This document shows, in pieces, positions 61,882 through 64,000 of a stretch of 64,000 bases of DNA. The stretch spans positions 91,001,474 through 91,065,473 of the forward strand of contig OV884011.1 in NCBI GenBank assembly GCA_930367205.1, written 5' to 3'. Position 1 is the stretch's first letter; the number at the start of each line of letters is the position of its first letter. The notes under the pieces are model-generated. The model searched no databases and had not been told where the DNA came from. It saw nothing but the letters and a program-made list of their open reading frames with translations. Both the position numbers and the translations under genes were made by a program. Source of the stretch: Acanthosoma haemorrhoidale. Its lineage: Eukaryota; Arthropoda; Insecta; Hemiptera; Acanthosomatidae.

Positions 61882-62183
61882 GTACACGCTACCCACATCA
61901 CGGCAGGGTTCTGATATGGCTTTATTTTATTTGGAGGAGTTGGCCAAAGAAAGAAAGGAGCAACACAAAATTGACAAATTTTGTTCAAATGTACTTTACA
62001 TTCGTTACGATTTTCATTGACGGTGACAGTATTTTTACTGTAATGAGATTCCCGGATAAAAACATGAAAGCACGGATACACAGGACACCACGAACATCCG
62101 CAATTCGTTTCCGCCTTTGTTGAAAAAAACAAAAAAATAAAGTAGAGCAAAGCTGTAGTAGCCCTCTCACGAATATTTGACAT
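61862..62183 (-). other. ORF with signal-peptide-like start running into transposon copy 3
   Basis: ATG at 62183 opens a 119-codon frame (stop at 61824) whose start MSNIRERATTALLYFIFLFF with STKAET looks like a signal peptide, followed by a cysteine cluster (CGCSWCPVYPC). The last 18 or so codons are transposon terminal sequence. It could be a first exon of a secreted protein gene disrupted or bordered by the insertion, or a chance frame. No match is recognised. Confidence 0.25.
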
Positions 62184-62189
62184 TAGTCG

Positions 62190-62910
62190 TTCTCCTATCT
62201 TCTGAGCCGTAAGATAAAACTAGTTTATGGGCTGGCAGAAATCACTTTGACAAATTAAGACATGGATTCGCATGATTACTAGTAAATTAGCTGTCATGCT
62301 AATGATGTTCTGTCATGTTTATGTTATGTAGCGTAAATAAGGACGAACTTTAAAAAACATCGAAGTGCTCTTGCCCTAATCATCTCGAAAGTTGATAATT
62401 TGTTGTCAGAAAGGGACTGTAGGAGTAATTCTTACTTTTTAAAGTAACTAAAAATTAATTCCGTCAATCTAAAACTGATCACCTGTGAATAGTGGCCCAA
62501 TATCATGTCGTAAACATATTCCAATGCAATGTCACCACAACTCCGTCCAAACATAGTTCTAGGAGTCGATTTCAAATCGTCGTTGTCAGGGCAAAATCAA
62601 TATATTTAAACTATAACTAGTAAAATATTCTAGATAACTTATATATATATTATACGACTTTGGTTCATTTTTCAAAACCAATTTCATATTAAAAAAATAC
62701 TCACAATAACCACAAGCACTTGTTGAATGCGGAACTAACCTATTTTTTTTGAAAAGTGTTAGAAAAAAAAAATATATATATCCAAAACAATTTTTCCAAT
62801 AGTTTTTGAGAAAACAGTTCTGTTCCGCATTCAACTAGTGTACGTGGGTGTGGGTATTCTACATTACAAAATTGTGTTTTAAAAATGAACCAAAGTTGCA
62901 TAATATATAC
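62190..62910. other. Intergenic sequence, no recognised gene
   Basis: Contains an inverted similarity between GAACCAAAGTTG-type sequence at 62885-62897 and its complement at 62657-62670 (CGACTTTGGTTCATTTTT), and AGTTGAATGCGGAACT-like words at 62722-62736 and 62822-62836 in opposite orientation, so it may be a decayed inverted-repeat element of about 230 bp. Confidence 0.3.
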
Positions 62911-62913
62911 ATA

Positions 62914-63082
62914 TAGTTATCGTCTCCCGGCTATAGACGATCAAAGAAAAAGAGAGAATAAGGATGGTAATATTATACACAGGTTCGATTGTTAAATGGC
63001 TTTATTATCTTCTCAACCTCTATATATACACAGGCTTTGTTTACATTAGGCTTAACAATGTCTTGCCACTAGCCATAACATA
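62914..63082 (-). repeat. Solo-LTR-like repeat, copy 2
   Basis: On the minus strand it starts TGTTATGGCTAGTGGCAAG, carries TGTGTATATATAGAGG (TATA-like) and GATAATAAAGCC (poly(A) signal) and ends GACGATAACT. Start and end carry the short inverted sequence TGTTAT/ATAAC. About 170 bp, very similar to 16343-16535. No internal retrotransposon coding sequence is next to either copy. Confidence 0.5.
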
Positions 63083-63910
63083 TATATATATTAGTTACCT
63101 AGAATATTTTACTAATTATATTCTAAATATTTTGATTTTGCTCTGATAACGTCGATTTGACATCGATTCATAGTACAATGTTGGTTGATGATGTTGATGT
63201 TTGAACAATTATGGTTAATAATATGTTATTGGCTTTCTCAATATGGTTGGTGTAATTATAATATTAAATAAACGATATCATTGCCTTATAGTTAGTTTTT
63301 TTTTTTCGGTTTTGAGTCTAATAATAATATTTCAAAAAAAGTATTCAAAACAAACCTATAAAAAAGTTTAGTTAGCGAATCTATTTTGAGCGCAATTATG
63401 ACCTGTTTATATAAAAAAAAGAAATAAAAGCCGTTGAAATAAGAACGGATATCTCTGACAAATAAACAAAAAAGAGCAGTAGAAAACTTATGAAAGCAAA
63501 CTACCTATAGGGCGAAATGCACCTTTTCCCCAGATAGGGTCGCTAAAATTAAAATTAATATTTTACAATTAATTGTAAATCTAATAAACAGTTGGCAACT
63601 ACTTAAACATTGTAATGTATAGTATGGATAATAATAACTGGTTTGCGACGTTAGGGGCATAGAGTTATCAGTTAAATGTTTCTAATGTGTTTCTTTTCAA
63701 CTTTTATTAATCTCAAGAATACTAGTGAAGTGGACAGAATACACAAAACAGTAAAATAATCAGTACTGTGAATTTATTGTTAGCAGTGAATATATAAATG
63801 AATAGAAGAGTTTTTTTGGTAGTTTGGCTTAGCTTGATGGGAGGTTGTTAGATTTCCATCGAATTTAAGCGACTTCAAACCGCTTGGACTGCTACGTCAT
63901 CCTGACTTAC

Positions 63911-63990
63911 CAATCCAGGATATTTGCTAAGATAGTTAATCTTGGTGGTTCCAACCTCGTCCAGAAAATCAGCATTTCCTTTTAGAGGCG
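63911..63990 (-). CDS. Possible partial exon at window edge, unknown gene
   Basis: On the minus strand one frame reads APLKGNADFLDEVGTTKINY then LSKYPGL and stops exactly at a strong donor (GGATTG|GTAAGTCAGG). An upstream TAA at about 63992-63994 would be outside the exon if the acceptor is at CTTAAG. The protein is not recognised and the exon is too short for confidence. Confidence 0.25.
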
Positions 63991-64000
63991 CTTAAGGTCA

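Noticed and set aside
1..64000. CRISPR arrays, bacterial operons, rRNA genes, functional tRNA genes
   Set aside because: None is visible. The sequence is eukaryotic with spliced genes, and no regular repeat-spacer array or complete tRNA cloverleaf was found by eye.

Overview
The window looks like a piece of an insect nuclear genome. It is strongly AT-rich, genes have many short exons with GT/AG introns, and it carries mariner, Tc1, piggyBac, Tigger/pogo, an R1-like non-LTR retrotransposon and tRNA-derived SINE-like repeats. The mariner termini and the HTH-type Tc1/mariner family are typical of insects. A hemipteroid insect is a guess; the sequence does not settle the order. All exon models come from reading splice signals, checking that reading phase is kept across every junction, and comparing with protein families known from memory. 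No search was run.

Layout. Positions 1-8480 hold no recognised host exon but contain a decayed Tigger/pogo element (3361-5375, terminal inverted repeats and TA duplication), a SINE-like copy (about 6110-6290) and a 5'-truncated R1-like retrotransposon (6313-8350) with a 15-bp target duplication. Positions 8485-47872 (+) carry the C-terminal half of VPS13D, the inter-organelle lipid-transfer protein: 40 exons, 2,115 codons plus stop. It covers the late beta-groove region, UBA domain, VAB domain, C-terminal region with ricin-like beta-trefoil, amphipathic ATG_C-like segment and PH-like end. The first exon starts in mid-codon, so the N-terminal half lies upstream of the window. Its introns hold a mariner, two copies of an HTH-type Tc1/mariner element, a Tc1 fragment, a piggyBac relic, a TIR-bounded 693-bp element and several SINE-like repeats.

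Positions 51671-60176 (-) carry an 8-exon gene, convergent with VPS13D, for a 379-residue secreted, cysteine-rich protein with a duplicated cysteine module, a Thr/Gln-rich stalk and a hydrophobic C-terminus suggesting a GPI anchor. In its third intron, on the opposite strand, lies an intronless gene for the complex I accessory subunit NDUFA7 (55470-55781). Positions 60180-64000 hold a third copy of the HTH-type transposon, a solo-LTR-like repeat, an unconfirmed ORF with a signal-peptide-like start, and possibly one exon of a further gene at the edge.

The host genes are not an operon or pathway. VPS13D and NDUFA7 both serve mitochondria (lipid supply and morphology; respiration), but their proximity is probably chance. 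The most unusual features are the nested NDUFA7, the duplicated-module cysteine-rich protein, two transposon copies sharing one internal deletion, and the SINE-like families.
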